A stretch of DNA of 26,561 bases from an uncultured Oenococcus sp. (GTDB taxonomy: Bacteria > Bacillota > Bacilli > Lactobacillales > Lactobacillaceae), in assembly GCA_934229385.1 (NCBI GenBank), contig CAKQDH010000008.1, positions 1-26,561 of the forward strand. Reading direction: 5' to 3'. Positions 1 through 9,364 of this stretch are shown piece after piece. Position numbers and translations under genes: made by a program. Numbering within the stretch: the first letter of the stretch is position 1; every line of letters begins with the position of its first letter. Under the pieces are notes generated by a model. It ran no database searches. It was given only the letters and a program-made list of their open reading frames with translations, and was not told the DNA's origin.

Positions 1-101
1 AATGTATAAAAACAATTACTAATGTAACTTATAGAATCTAGCAATTACAAATACAGTGATAACATTAATATTGAGATAAAAATAAAAAAAGAGGTAATAA
101 A

Positions 102-1094
102 ATGAATGTTTTAGTAACAGGGGGAGCTGGATATATTGGATCACATACCGTAGATCGACTTTTACATAAAGGTCACAATGTAGCAGTTTTAGATAATTTA
201 TGGACAGGACATCAAGCTTCCTTACCCAAGGGAGTTAAATTTTATAAAACAGATATAAGAAATAAAAATGCATTAAAAAAAATTTTTGACGATAACCATT
301 TTGATGCAGTAATACATTTTGCTGGCGTAACACAGGTTTCTGAATCTATGAAAAAACCGCTTTTTTATTTTGATAATAATACATATGGTTTAATAGCTTT
401 ATTAGAAGCAATGCAAAAACATAATGTAAAGAAAATAGTTTTTTCTTCTACAGCAGCTACCTATGGAGTACCTAATCATAATCCTATTACAGAAAAAGAT
501 GAACAAAAACCAATAAACCCTTATGGACTAAGTAAATTACAAATGGAAAAAATTATGCATTGGTCAGATGAGGCTTATGGAATAAAGGGTGTTGCTTTAC
601 GTTACTTTAACGTAGCAGGTGCAAAAGAAGATGGATCAATCGGTGAAGACCATCGTCCAGAAAGTCATTTAATTCCAAATATTTTGATGGCTGCGCAAGG
701 CAGAAAAGACAAAATAACTATTTTCGGAAATGATTATAATACTCCGGATGGAACAAATATACGTGATTACGTTCATGTTGTTGATCTTGCAGATGCACAT
801 ATTTTGGCTTTAGAATTTCTTCAAAGAAAAAATAAATCTGATAATTTTAACCTAGGTACTGACAATGGCATGTCTAATAAACAATTAGTAGAAACTGCAA
901 GAAAAGTAACTGGAGTTAATTTTAAAGTTGAAATCGGCCCAAGAAGAGGTGGAGACCCCGATTCTCTTGTTGCTAGTGCCGAAAAAGCAAAAAAAGTCTT
1001 AGGATGGAACCCTAAATTAAGTAATGTTAAAGATGAAATAAAAACTGCTTGGAATTGGATGATCAAACATCCAAATGGTTATGGAAAGGAATAG
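102..1094 (+). CDS. galE: UDP-glucose 4-epimerase
   Basis: Interconverts UDP-galactose and UDP-glucose in the cytoplasm (Leloir pathway and supply of UDP-galactose for surface glycans). The 330-residue length is normal for the family. An N-terminal NAD-binding Rossmann motif GGAGYIGSH spans residues 7-15. The extended-SDR catalytic set is visible: SST at 115-117 and YGLSK with Tyr141 and Lys145. RYFNVAGA, just after the catalytic region, is also typical of GalE. The ATG is preceded by a GAGGT Shine-Dalgarno at 91-95 with 6 nt spacing. No other galactose gene is visible nearby. The next gene, tsaB, starts 15 nt after the stop, so galE probably heads a transcript with tRNA-modification genes. 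No clear promoter was seen in the 101 bases upstream. A related epimerase specificity (for example N-acetylated sugars) cannot be excluded. Confidence 0.93.
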   Translation: MNVLVTGGAGYIGSHTVDRLLHKGHNVAVLDNLWTGHQASLPKGVKFYKTDIRNKNALKKIFDDNHFDAVIHFAGVTQVSESMKKPLFYFDNNTYGLIALLEAMQKHNVKKIVFSSTAATYGVPNHNPITEKDEQKPINPYGLSKLQMEKIMHWSDEAYGIKGVALRYFNVAGAKEDGSIGEDHRPESHLIPNILMAAQGRKDKITIFGNDYNTPDGTNIRDYVHVVDLADAHILALEFLQRKNKSDNFNLGTDNGMSNKQLVETARKVTGVNFKVEIGPRRGGDPDSLVASAEKAKKVLGWNPKLSNVKDEIKTAWNWMIKHPNGYGKE

Positions 1095-1108
1095 AAAGTC
1101 TTAAAAAA

Positions 1109-1834
1109 ATGAAAATTCTTGCAATTGATACAAGTGGTTTGTGCTTAAATATAGCAATTTTTAATTCAGATACAAATTTCTTTTTGCAACATACTGACAG
1201 TAAAATAGAAAAACGGGCACATTCCCGAAATATTTTATTAGAAATAATAAAACTTTTTAAAAAAGCAAAATGGAATTTTTTTGAATTAAATAAGGTCATT
1301 TTAACGTCGGGCCCCGGATCATTTACTGGATTAAGAATCGGTGCTACTGTTGCCAAAATTATTTCTGATCAATGTTCTTGTCAACTTTGTCCTGTTTCCA
1401 CTCTAAAAACAATTGCTTTTTCTCATCATACTAAGAAAAATCTAGATAAAATTCCATTCATTAACGCTCGTAATAATAATGCTTTTTGTATGTCCTTGAA
1501 AAGCAACGGAAAAATTATAATGCCTGAAGCTCATCGTCCCTTTAATTTATTTATTTCTAAAATATTTCGCCCTTCCTGTTTTATTTGTGAAAAGGGGACT
1601 GATAATGACTTTAAAGATAAAATTAAAGCAAAGGGCTTTGCTTTATTAGAAGTATCTGCTCCTAATTTAATAAACGCTCAAGCTCTAATAGATTTAGGAA
1701 GAAAAGTTTCTTCTGTTAACCCTACTAATTTTAAACCAAATTATTTACGTAAAACAGCTGCAGAAATGAGATGGATAAAAAAACATCCTAAAGACGCTGA
1801 GAAAGCATCAAAAAAATATGTTTCAGAAATTTAA
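1109..1834 (+). CDS. tsaB: tRNA t6A biosynthesis protein TsaB
   Basis: TsaB is the non-catalytic ASKHA-fold partner of TsaD in making N6-threonylcarbamoyladenosine at position 37 of ANN-decoding tRNAs. I chose the start at MKILAIDTSG because it is the conserved family N terminus. An in-frame ATG 60 nt upstream lies inside galE and would add 20 unrelated residues. From this start the protein has 241 residues, a usual length. The TsaB signature GPGSFTGLRIG is at residues 68-78, and the C terminus has the common PNYLRKTAAEM segment. The SD is weak and badly spaced (GGAA about 17 nt upstream), which suggests translational coupling to galE. It overlaps rimI by 17 nt. The sequence is lysine- and asparagine-rich, in line with the AT-rich genome. 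Confidence 0.92.
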   Translation: MKILAIDTSGLCLNIAIFNSDTNFFLQHTDSKIEKRAHSRNILLEIIKLFKKAKWNFFELNKVILTSGPGSFTGLRIGATVAKIISDQCSCQLCPVSTLKTIAFSHHTKKNLDKIPFINARNNNAFCMSLKSNGKIIMPEAHRPFNLFISKIFRPSCFICEKGTDNDFKDKIKAKGFALLEVSAPNLINAQALIDLGRKVSSVNPTNFKPNYLRKTAAEMRWIKKHPKDAEKASKKYVSEI

Positions 1835-2339
1835 AAATGTTTGGCATTTTAAAAAAAAAATAATAAATATTTCTAATAGGGATTTTTTAATACGAAAAGC
1901 TAATTTTTCTGATATACCCGCAATGATAAATATAGAAGAAGCTGTTTATTCAGGAAGAACACCATGGAATGGCTTAGCTTTTGATTCAGAAATTAGAAAT
2001 TTTCATGATAATTTATTTTTGTTAATGACAGATTATAAAAGAGAAAACATTATTGGCTTTATTGGTTTATCTATAAGAAGAAAAAAAAGAGACTTACATA
2101 TAACTAACATTGCTGTTTTGCCTATATGGCAGGGAATTGGTATTGGTAGTTATCTTATAGAAATAGCTTTTAATGAAGCAGAAAAATTAAAGCTTCCAAA
2201 AGTGAGCTTAGAGGTCAAGCTTTCAAATCAAAAAGCTCATTGGATATATAAAAAAAAGGGGTTTAAAGATATTACTTTATTAAGAGAATATTATGAAGAT
2301 GATGGAGAAGATGCTTATGAAATGGAGTATATTTTATGA
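1818..2339 (+). CDS. rimI: Ribosomal-protein-alanine N-acetyltransferase-like GNAT protein
   Basis: A 173-residue GNAT acetyltransferase. The family acetylates the N-terminal alanine of ribosomal protein S18 or related targets using acetyl-CoA. The core shows the beta-strand ITNIAVLP followed by the pyrophosphate-binding loop QGIGIG at residues 105-110. The C-terminal motif [13 protein letters not shown] is typical of RimI (asparagine, then tyrosine, then GF). About 22 extra N-terminal residues precede the domain; they overlap the end of tsaB, so a shorter product is possible, but I saw no better start. The stop overlaps the tsaD start (ATGA). Placement between tsaB and tsaD is the classic Firmicutes order. 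The family is clear; the exact substrate is inferred from context. Confidence 0.88.
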   Translation: MFQKFKNVWHFKKKIINISNRDFLIRKANFSDIPAMINIEEAVYSGRTPWNGLAFDSEIRNFHDNLFLLMTDYKRENIIGFIGLSIRRKKRDLHITNIAVLPIWQGIGIGSYLIEIAFNEAEKLKLPKVSLEVKLSNQKAHWIYKKKGFKDITLLREYYEDDGEDAYEMEYIL

Positions 2340-3355
2340 AAAACAGTATTTTAATCTTAGCTTTTGAGTCTTCTGCTGATGAAACCAGCGCTTCTGTTAT
2401 AAAAAATGGTAATAAAATTTTAAGTAATGTAGTAGCTACCCAAATAGCTAGTCATCAACGATTTGGAGGCATTGTTCCAGAAGTGGCAAGTAGGCATCAT
2501 TTAGAATGGATAAATAAAGTTTTAAATCAGGCTCTATCAGAAGCAAATGTAAAAGATCCTCAAAAAGAATTGTCTGCTGTTGCTGCAACTTATGGCCCTG
2601 GTTTAGTAGGTTCCCTTTTAGTTGGTTTAATGGCTGGTAAAACATTTGCAATGATCTATAATCTTCCCTTCATTGGTGTAAACCACTTAGCTGGTCATAT
2701 TAGTTGTGCAAATTTTGTAAAATCAACAAGATATCCCGCTTTAGCTATAATGGTTTCAGGTGGCCATACTGAATTAGTATGGATGGAAAGGGAAAATTCC
2801 TTTAAAATTATAGGTGCTACTTTAGATGATGCTGTCGGAGAAGCTTTTGATAAAGTTGGGAGAGTGTTAGGACTTAATTATCCAGCTGGAAAAGAAATTC
2901 AAGAAATGGCAAAAAAAGGAAAACCGAAAATCCCTTTTCCTATAGCTCATACTGACAATTATTTTAATTTTTCTTTTTCAGGATTAAAATCTTCTGTTAT
3001 AAATTATATACATCATCACAAACAAATTAATAAACCCATTAATAAATTTGATATAGCAGCCAGTTTCCAAAAAGCAGCTGTTTTTGCTATTATTGAAAGA
3101 ACCGAAAAAGCCATAAAAAAATTTCATCCTCGGCAAATTATCTTAGGTGGAGGAGTAGCTGCTAACCTTTTACTTCGCAAAGAACTAAGGGCATTATCAA
3201 AAAAGAATAATTTAGAGTTAATAGAATCTCCAATTTCATTGTCAGGAGATAATGCAGCAATGATAGGAGCAGCTGCATATTTGAACTTTAAGGATAAAAA
3301 ATTTTCTTCTCTAAGCTTAAATGCTGACCCTTCACTTAACTTTTCTTTTTTATAA
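2336..3355 (+). CDS. tsaD: tRNA N6-threonylcarbamoyladenosine transferase TsaD
   Basis: Catalytic subunit that transfers the threonylcarbamoyl group to A37 of tRNA, together with TsaB and TsaE. The 339-residue length is standard for the Kae1/TsaD family. The metal-binding HLAGH motif has His117 and His121. The MVSGGHTEL nucleotide-binding segment, GLKSSV and the LGGGVAAN motif are all present. The first family motif reads ESSADET (residues 11-17), where most relatives have ESSCDET; alanine replaces a cysteine that is common but not invariant. It overlaps rimI by 4 nt (translational coupling) and is followed after 48 nt by rex, with no terminator seen between them. In several lactobacilli an ABC-F gene lies between tsaD and rex; it is absent here. 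Confidence 0.96.
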   Translation: MKNSILILAFESSADETSASVIKNGNKILSNVVATQIASHQRFGGIVPEVASRHHLEWINKVLNQALSEANVKDPQKELSAVAATYGPGLVGSLLVGLMAGKTFAMIYNLPFIGVNHLAGHISCANFVKSTRYPALAIMVSGGHTELVWMERENSFKIIGATLDDAVGEAFDKVGRVLGLNYPAGKEIQEMAKKGKPKIPFPIAHTDNYFNFSFSGLKSSVINYIHHHKQINKPINKFDIAASFQKAAVFAIIERTEKAIKKFHPRQIILGGGVAANLLLRKELRALSKKNNLELIESPISLSGDNAAMIGAAAYLNFKDKKFSSLSLNADPSLNFSFL

Positions 3356-3403
3356 AATAGTAATTTAAAAAACTAAGTCTAATTAGAAAGGATTTTTATA
3401 CTT

Positions 3404-4057
3404 ATGAAAACAAAAATACCACAGGCAACAGCTCAACGATTACCCTTATATTTTTATTATCTTTCTTCTTTAAATGCTATAAATATCAAAAAAATCAGTT
3501 CTTCAGAAATATCAAATGCTTTAAAATTTGACGCAACTACAGTGAGAAGGGATTTTTCTAACTTTGGTTCTTTAGGAAAAAGAGGTTTTGGATACAATGT
3601 TCCAGCTCTATTAGCTTTTTTTAGTAAGGTTTTATTTCAAAATAAATTAAATAATATAATTATTATTGGAGTGGGAAATCTAGGACAAGCTTTAATGAAA
3701 CATAATTTTAAGGGAAATAATAATATTAATATTATTATGGGCTTTGATAATAATCCTGATAAAAGAAAACTAAAAATAAAAAATGATAAAAAAGTTCAAA
3801 TTCCAATTTATCCTATTAAATATTTGAAAACAAAGATTAAAGAAAATAAAATTAATATTGCAATACTAACAGTACCTGAAAAAGCAGCACAAAAAACTAC
3901 TGATAATCTTGTTAATTACGGTATTAAGGGCATCCTCAATTTTTCACCAATTCGAATCTCTGTACCTAAAAACATCCATGTGCAAAATATTAATACAACT
4001 TCAACCATTCAAAGTCTTATATATTCTGTGGAAAGCCAAAAACAATTAAAAAAGTAG
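3404..4057 (+). CDS. rex: Redox-sensing transcriptional repressor Rex
   Basis: Rex is a homodimeric repressor that senses the NADH/NAD+ ratio and controls fermentation and NADH-recycling genes. The 217-residue length is normal. Residues 1-75 form the winged-helix domain, with the recognition-helix segment DATTVRRDFSNFG followed by GSLGKRGFGY. The C-terminal Rossmann domain begins with GVGNLGQAL at 89-97, and an acidic residue follows in GFDNNPDK. The C terminus (TTSTIQSLIYSV) corresponds to the domain-swapped helix of the dimer but is diverged. The start has an AGAAAGGAT SD. I found no Rex operator (TTGTGA-N6-TCACAA) just upstream, so autoregulation is not supported. The groESL promoter starts 24 nt after the stop. 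Confidence 0.94.
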   Translation: MKTKIPQATAQRLPLYFYYLSSLNAINIKKISSSEISNALKFDATTVRRDFSNFGSLGKRGFGYNVPALLAFFSKVLFQNKLNNIIIIGVGNLGQALMKHNFKGNNNINIIMGFDNNPDKRKLKIKNDKKVQIPIYPIKYLKTKIKENKINIAILTVPEKAAQKTTDNLVNYGIKGILNFSPIRISVPKNIHVQNINTTSTIQSLIYSVESQKQLKK

Positions 4058-4080
4058 TTTTAAATTTTTTCTATAAAAAG

Positions 4081-4111
4081 TTTGACCTTTTCTGACCAAT
4101 TGCGCTATAAT
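4081..4111 (+). promoter_or_regulatory. groESL promoter with overlapping CtsR box
   Basis: A CtsR-type heptad repeat, TTTGACC-TTT-TCTGACC, lies at 4081-4097. It is the reverse complement of the consensus GGTCAAA-N3-GGTCAAA with one mismatch. It overlaps the -35 hexamer TTGACC (4082-4087). The -10 is a perfect TATAAT at 4106-4111 with an 18-nt spacer. CtsR bound here would block RNA polymerase, and heat would relieve it. No CIRCE element (TTAGCACTC-N9-GAGTGCTAA) is present between rex and groES, so HrcA control is not supported at this site. Confidence 0.85.
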
Positions 4112-4144
4112 TTTCTGCGGAAAGAAATTAAGGAGGCTACATAA

Positions 4145-4420
4145 ATGATCAAACCATTAGGTGATCGAATTGTACTTACAGTTGATCAACCAAAAGAAGA
4201 AAAAGTTGGTGGCGTTTTAATCGCGAATAACGCCAAAGAAAAACCTATTACAGGGTCTGTGGTTGCTATATCACAAACCAGTGTTGGCGATAGTAAAGCA
4301 CCAAAGGCGGTAAAAGTAGGTGATAAAGTTATGTTTGATAAATATTCTGGTTCTAACGTAACTATCGATGGTGATGATTATCTTATAATTCACGAAAAAG
4401 ATATTTTGGGGGTACTATAA
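4145..4420 (+). CDS. groES: Co-chaperonin GroES (Cpn10)
   Basis: Heptameric lid of the GroEL chaperonin, closing the folding chamber in an ATP-dependent cycle in the cytoplasm. The 91 residues start with the hallmark IKPLGDRIV. The mobile loop that binds GroEL is near residues 18-30 ([11 protein letters not shown]). The roof-loop and C-terminal strand [13 protein letters not shown] are normal. It has a strong SD, AGGAGG at 4131-4136, 8 nt before the ATG, and is the first gene after the CtsR-box promoter. groEL follows after 3 nt, forming the classic operon. Confidence 0.97.
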   Translation: MIKPLGDRIVLTVDQPKEEKVGGVLIANNAKEKPITGSVVAISQTSVGDSKAPKAVKVGDKVMFDKYSGSNVTIDGDDYLIIHEKDILGVL

Positions 4421-6064
<1,644 letters not shown>

Positions 6065-6170
6065 AATAAAATTTTCTAGTGTTAAAATTTATTAATCCGA
6101 CAATATAAGGTTATTAAATTTATTATGGACCTTCTAAATACTGTAAAGATAGTTCAACTAAATATTAATT

Positions 6171-6207
6171 AAAAAAGTCTAACTCATTCAGTTAGGCTTT
6201 TTTTTAT
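6171..6207 (+). terminator. Intrinsic terminator of groESL
   Basis: AAAGTCTAAC at 6174-6183 pairs with GTTAGGCTTT at 6191-6200 (one G-U pair) around a 7-nt loop, followed by a run of eight T. It lies just over 100 nt after the groEL stop and is a convincing rho-independent terminator. Confidence 0.85.
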
Positions 6208-6391
6208 TAGTGTCCACAAATTAAAAAACTTTTGAATTATGTTTATAAAGCAAATATATTCATGATTTTCTAAAAATATCAAATTTAATTTTTATTATAT
6301 TTCATATTATTAAATACAGATCTTAGAATTTTAATTTCCTATTTAAACAAAAACAAGTGTATTATTAAAATTATATTTTTAAATTTTTATC

Positions 6392-6417
6392 TAATTATTA
6401 TTACTAATTATTATTAC
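6392..6417. repeat. 13-bp tandem direct repeat (2 copies)
   Basis: TAATTATTATTAC occurs twice head to tail (6392-6404 and 6405-6417). The unit is simple AT-rich sequence in a noncoding stretch. Two copies only, so a slippage product is the plainest explanation. Confidence 0.75.
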
Positions 6418-6445
6418 TAAAAAAATTTTTATTAAATATTTCATT

Positions 6446-6480
6446 AAAAAAAAACTTACCCAAATTTGGATAAGTTTTTT
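6446..6480. terminator. Bidirectional intrinsic terminator between groEL and rpsD
   Basis: AAAAAACTTA (near 6448-6457) and TAAGTTTTTT (6471-6480) form a 10-bp stem with T-runs on both strands, so it can end transcripts from either side. On the minus strand it is the first good terminator after rpsD, about 280 nt past its stop. That leaves a long 3' tail or a separate transcript in between. Confidence 0.7.
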
Positions 6481-6710
6481 GATGATAGACTATCACAGAT
6501 TAAAATTCGTGACTTATGAATTCTAATATTAAAAAAACATATTAGACAGTCATAGTCTGCTTAGATAACCCTGCTTCTAGATATATTACTATTATTCCGA
6601 AAACAACAAAAATTACCAAAGCCTTTACCACCTTCAAGTTACCGAAAATACTAATCTGCTTTTATCATAGCATTCATCCCAAGGCTTCCGCCACAAGATT
6701 TCTGCTTAAT
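6481..6710 (-). ncRNA. Candidate structured RNA downstream of rpsD
   Basis: Read on the minus strand, 6706-6669 folds into a symmetric hairpin: AGCA/TGCT, a GAA/GAA internal loop, ATC/GAT, a TTGT/TTGG internal loop, and GGC-GGAA-GCC at the tip. AAGCAG occurs four times within about 150 nt (6707, 6661, 6576, 6562). Further down are a perfect 8-bp stem TCTAATAT/ATATTAGA (6545-6521) and a GATAG-T-CTATC palindrome (6494-6484), followed by the terminator at 6480-6446. No clear promoter was found, so it could be the rpsD 3' tail. No known RNA family was recognised. Confidence 0.3.
6542..6637 (-). CDS. Possible small hydrophobic peptide (31 residues), uncertain
   Basis: On the minus strand a TTG at 6637-6635 opens a 31-codon frame ending at TAA 6544-6542. 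The peptide begins with basic residues (LKVVKA), then a hydrophobic stretch LVIFVVFGIIVIYL fit for one membrane helix, then a polar end (EAGLSKQTMTV). An SD-like GAAGGTGG lies 8 nt before a second in-frame TTG, which would give a 25-residue product. The region is less AT-rich than its surroundings. The gene size and the single-helix layout recall small membrane peptides such as type I toxins or stress peptides, but I recognise no family. It may be chance, or part of a structured RNA. Confidence 0.25.
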   Translation of the reverse strand: MKVVKALVIFVVFGIIVIYLEAGLSKQTMTV

Positions 6711-6763
6711 TTTTTAATTAAATAATACTAGATATTGTTTGATAATTTTAGAAATTATTTCAA

Positions 6764-7378
6764 TTAACCTAAACGATTATAATACTCAACAATTAACGAT
6801 TCATCTATATCAGCATTTATTTCGTCTCTCTCAGGATAACGAGTAAGCTTTCCCTCTAATTTATCATCATTAAATTCTGTAAATGGAGCATTATGCAAAG
6901 CTGACTCCACTGCATTTACAATAGGTGGTATCTTTTTAGAACGTTCTCTTACAGAAATAACTTGTCCAGCTTTTACCGGAAAAGAAGGGATGGTTACTCT
7001 TTTCCCGTCTACTAAAATATGGCCATGGTTAACTAATTGGCGAGCCTGAGGCCTTGTAGTAGCTAATCCTAGTCTATAAACAACTGAATCTAATCTTGTT
7101 TCAAGAAGAATTAAGAAATTATCTCCATGAAGACCTTTACGTATTTTACCAGCCTTTAAAAATAGATTACGGAATTGTTTTTCAGAGAGCCCGTAAGTAA
7201 AACGAAGCTTTTGCTTTTCTCTTAATTGTGTTCCATACTCAGAAAGTTTAGGCCTCCTACCAGAATTTCCTCTATTTCCTGGGGCGTAAGGTCTTTTTTC
7301 TAATTCTTTACCTGATCCAGAAAGAGAAATTCCAAGGCGTCTACTTTGCCTCCATTTAGGTCCAATATAACGTGACAT
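6764..7378 (-). CDS. rpsD: 30S ribosomal protein S4
   Basis: Primary 16S rRNA-binding protein that nucleates 30S assembly and acts in decoding fidelity. The chosen start gives 204 residues beginning MSRYIGPKW, the conserved Firmicutes N terminus. An ATG 12 nt further upstream would add MEKN, but it overlaps the SD (GGAG, 7-nt spacing) of the chosen start. There is no zinc-binding cysteine motif, so this is the cysteine-free form. The S4 RNA-binding domain ([20 protein letters not shown] onward) is at about residues 93-155, with [13 protein letters not shown] inside it. It is the only clear gene on the minus strand here and is divergent from ezrA, a common arrangement in lactic acid bacteria. 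A structured leader suggests S4 autoregulation. Confidence 0.97.
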   Translation of the reverse strand: MSRYIGPKWRQSRRLGISLSGSGKELEKRPYAPGNRGNSGRRPKLSEYGTQLREKQKLRFTYGLSEKQFRNLFLKAGKIRKGLHGDNFLILLETRLDSVVYRLGLATTRPQARQLVNHGHILVDGKRVTIPSFPVKAGQVISVRERSKKIPPIVNAVESALHNAPFTEFNDDKLEGKLTRYPERDEINADIDESLIVEYYNRLG

Positions 7379-7513
7379 ATTTTTCTCCATTCTGTTGCAA
7401 AACGGGCCAAACTAAGATTCGTACAGCTTAGCTTCAGAAACACAGCTTATCCTACTTAATATTTTATTGCTAACCTGTTGACGAGCTTCTTGTTTGGCTG
7501 CTGAATACAACCC
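7379..7513 (-). promoter_or_regulatory. Probable S4-binding leader of rpsD
   Basis: Between the inferred start of transcription (about 7511) and the rpsD ATG lies a leader of about 135 nt, less AT-rich than other spacers. A long-range perfect 7-bp pairing GCCAAAC (7498-7492) with GTTTGGC (7412-7406) encloses further short stems such as repeats of AGCT/AAGCTG. In Firmicutes, S4 represses its own mRNA through a pseudoknotted leader. Position, size and pairing fit that, but I could not match the full consensus by eye. Confidence 0.55.
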
Positions 7514-7517
7514 TTTA

Positions 7518-7546
7518 ATTTTATATTTTTTGTCTAATAAAAGCAA
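7518..7546 (-). promoter_or_regulatory. rpsD promoter
   Basis: Minus-strand -35 TTGCTT (7546-7541), 17-nt spacer, -10 TAAAAT (7523-7518). The expected start falls at the GGG near 7511, where the structured leader begins. Confidence 0.6.
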
Positions 7547-7602
7547 GCTATTTTTTAATTTATATTTTTTATACGTTATTTTTACGCTGATGTAGTGTAT
7601 TA

Positions 7603-7631
7603 TTGTAAAATTGGTATATAAAAATTATTAT
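7603..7631 (+). promoter_or_regulatory. Possible ezrA promoter
   Basis: TTGTAA (7603-7608), 17-nt spacer, TATTAT (7626-7631). The predicted start would fall almost on the AAGGA SD (7637-7641), so either transcription starts elsewhere or the SD is partly lost. Weak call. Confidence 0.3.
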
Positions 7632-7657
7632 AATTTAAGGAAAAAGAATTAAATAAA

Positions 7658-9364
7658 ATGTTTGTATTTTTATTAATAATATCAATTATTCTTTTAATTG
7701 CTTATTTAGGAGCTATTATTTTTCAACGTTCTTTTTCATATCGAACAAAAGAAATAGTAAATCAAAAAAATAAGCTATCTAAAATAAATATAAAGAAATC
7801 TCTGCTTGAATGTAGAAAATTAAATTTAATGGGGAAATCATTAAATAATTATCAAAACTTAGAAGCAGATTATAGTAATATTGAAAATTCACAATTTGCA
7901 AATATTAATGAATTAGCTGACTCAGTTTATCTTGACGCAAAAGGTATCAATATTGTTAAAACGCGTAATGATTTTAACAATTTGCGTAACACTTTAAATG
8001 AAACTAAAAATAAAATTAGCCGAATCCAAAAAAGCCTAAGTGAGCTAAAAAGGGTTGACAAACAGCATCGACAAGCGGTTAAAGATCTAAGGATTCGTTT
8101 TGATCATTTACAAAAAAACATTATAAATAATTCCAACAAATATGGTCCTGCTTATAATGGCTTAGAAAAAATATTTTCAAATTTAGAAAAAAAATTTAAC
8201 CGATTTGCAGATTTAACAAATAAAGGTGATCATACTACAGCAAGCGAAGTCTATAAGCAACTAAGTTTACAAACAAATAATTTGGAAAAAAAGATGGTAG
8301 ATTTACCTTATCTTTATAATTTAATGTTAAATCGGTATCCAAAAAACTTCCAAGAACTACAAAACGGTATAGATGAATTAATAAAACGTGGTTACGTTTT
8401 TAAAACAGATCCAAATGTAGAACTCAATAAAATAAAAAGAAAATATAATTTAATATTAAATGATTTTAAAAAAGCTCATAATAAAAAAATCAGAGAAGAA
8501 CAATCCACTCTTGAAGTTCAAATAAAAAATCTTTACGATTCAATTGAAAATGAATATGGCGCTGAATATGATATTAAAGAAAATACTCCAAAATTAGATA
8601 AGCAAATAAGACAAGTTCGTCTTCAAAATCAAGAATTAACTATGGAGATAGATCGTTTGAGCAAAAGCTTTTTTCTTTCACATTCTGAAATTGAAGATAC
8701 AAGGGGATGGGATGATCAAATTCAACGTGTTATTAACCAAAATGAAGAAAGCAAAAAAAGGTTAAAAGAACAAAAGTCCCCTTTTACATCGATTCGTGAT
8801 GTCCAAGAAAATATCTTCAAAGACATATCACAAATAGCAAAAAGCCAAAAATCTCTCTATTTAAAATTGGAATCTTATCCTAAAATATTTGCTTCTTTAA
8901 AAAAAGCTTCTTTAGAGTACTCAGGGGAACTTTCTAAAATCAGATATGTTCTCGACCAAGTGGGGATGCCAGGATTACCTCCAAAATATCGTTTAGAATA
9001 TATATCTGTTTCTGACGAAATAAAAAGTTTAGGGAATATGATTTCATCTTTAAAAATAAATTTAGATGATACTCAAAGACAAGCTCAAGAAATTAATAAA
9101 GATTTAACTAGATTAAAAAGTAATTCTACAGATTTATATTTAAATGCTAATCTTTCAGTAGAATTAATACATTATGCAAACCGCTATATAAATTATCCTG
9201 TTATTTCTAATGCGCTAACTAGAGCAAAAAAATATTATGAAAGAGATTTTAATTATAGGGAAACAATTAAAGTTGTTGGTAAAGCCCTTGACCAAATAGA
9301 AAATGGAGCTTATAAACGCTTAAGAGATAATTATGTAAATAGAAACCAAAACCCTTTTAATTAA
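7658..9364 (+). CDS. ezrA: Septation ring formation regulator EzrA
   Basis: Membrane-anchored division protein that interacts with FtsZ, limits extra Z-rings and links division to wall synthesis. The 568-residue length matches the family. Residues 1-22 form one hydrophobic helix (FVFLLIISIILLIAYLGAII), giving an N-out, C-in topology, and the rest is long coiled coil rich in Lys, Glu, Asn and Leu. The segment PGLPPKYRLEYISVSDEI is near residues 437-455, and the C terminus NYRETIKVVGKALDQIENGAYKR is recognisable EzrA. The AAGGA SD at 7637-7641 is 16 nt from the ATG, unusually far, yet no better start exists. It is divergent from rpsD, as in many lactic acid bacteria. EzrA supports assignment to the Firmicutes. 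Confidence 0.92.
   Translation: MFVFLLIISIILLIAYLGAIIFQRSFSYRTKEIVNQKNKLSKINIKKSLLECRKLNLMGKSLNNYQNLEADYSNIENSQFANINELADSVYLDAKGINIVKTRNDFNNLRNTLNETKNKISRIQKSLSELKRVDKQHRQAVKDLRIRFDHLQKNIINNSNKYGPAYNGLEKIFSNLEKKFNRFADLTNKGDHTTASEVYKQLSLQTNNLEKKMVDLPYLYNLMLNRYPKNFQELQNGIDELIKRGYVFKTDPNVELNKIKRKYNLILNDFKKAHNKKIREEQSTLEVQIKNLYDSIENEYGAEYDIKENTPKLDKQIRQVRLQNQELTMEIDRLSKSFFLSHSEIEDTRGWDDQIQRVINQNEESKKRLKEQKSPFTSIRDVQENIFKDISQIAKSQKSLYLKLESYPKIFASLKKASLEYSGELSKIRYVLDQVGMPGLPPKYRLEYISVSDEIKSLGNMISSLKINLDDTQRQAQEINKDLTRLKSNSTDLYLNANLSVELIHYANRYINYPVISNALTRAKKYYERDFNYRETIKVVGKALDQIENGAYKRLRDNYVNRNQNPFN

Larger units (their letters stand above)
6065..6763. other. Gene-poor intergenic region groEL/rpsD
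   Basis: About 700 bases without a recognised gene, between the convergent ends of groEL (plus) and rpsD (minus). It holds the groESL terminator, a very AT-rich stretch (about 6215-6440) with a 13-bp tandem repeat, a bidirectional terminator near 6446-6480, and, at 6481-6710, a less AT-rich patch that looks structured or weakly coding when read on the minus strand. I saw no homology to a tRNA, tmRNA, RNase P or SRP RNA in it: the conserved cores of those RNAs are absent. Confidence 0.7.

Noticed and set aside
1..101. Promoter search upstream of galE
   Set aside because: No hexamer pair with acceptable spacing stood out; the promoter may lie before the window.
2366..2386. Cys to Ala change in the TsaD ESSCDET motif considered as inactivation
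   Set aside because: The cysteine is not catalytic; the metal-binding His117 and His121 and the other motifs are intact.
4058..4144. Search for a CIRCE element at groESL
   Set aside because: No TTAGCACTC/GAGTGCTAA pair or near match was found.
6392..6417. Tandem repeat considered as a CRISPR or iteron remnant
   Set aside because: Only two 13-bp units with no spacers and simple A/T sequence; no cas or rep gene nearby.
6570..6710. Minus-strand frame with an AEILWRKPWDECYDK-like translation considered as a broken gene joined by frameshift to the hydrophobic frame
   Set aside because: The frame opens right after a stop, has no good start, and the two halves cannot be tied to any known protein; RNA structure is an equal or better explanation.
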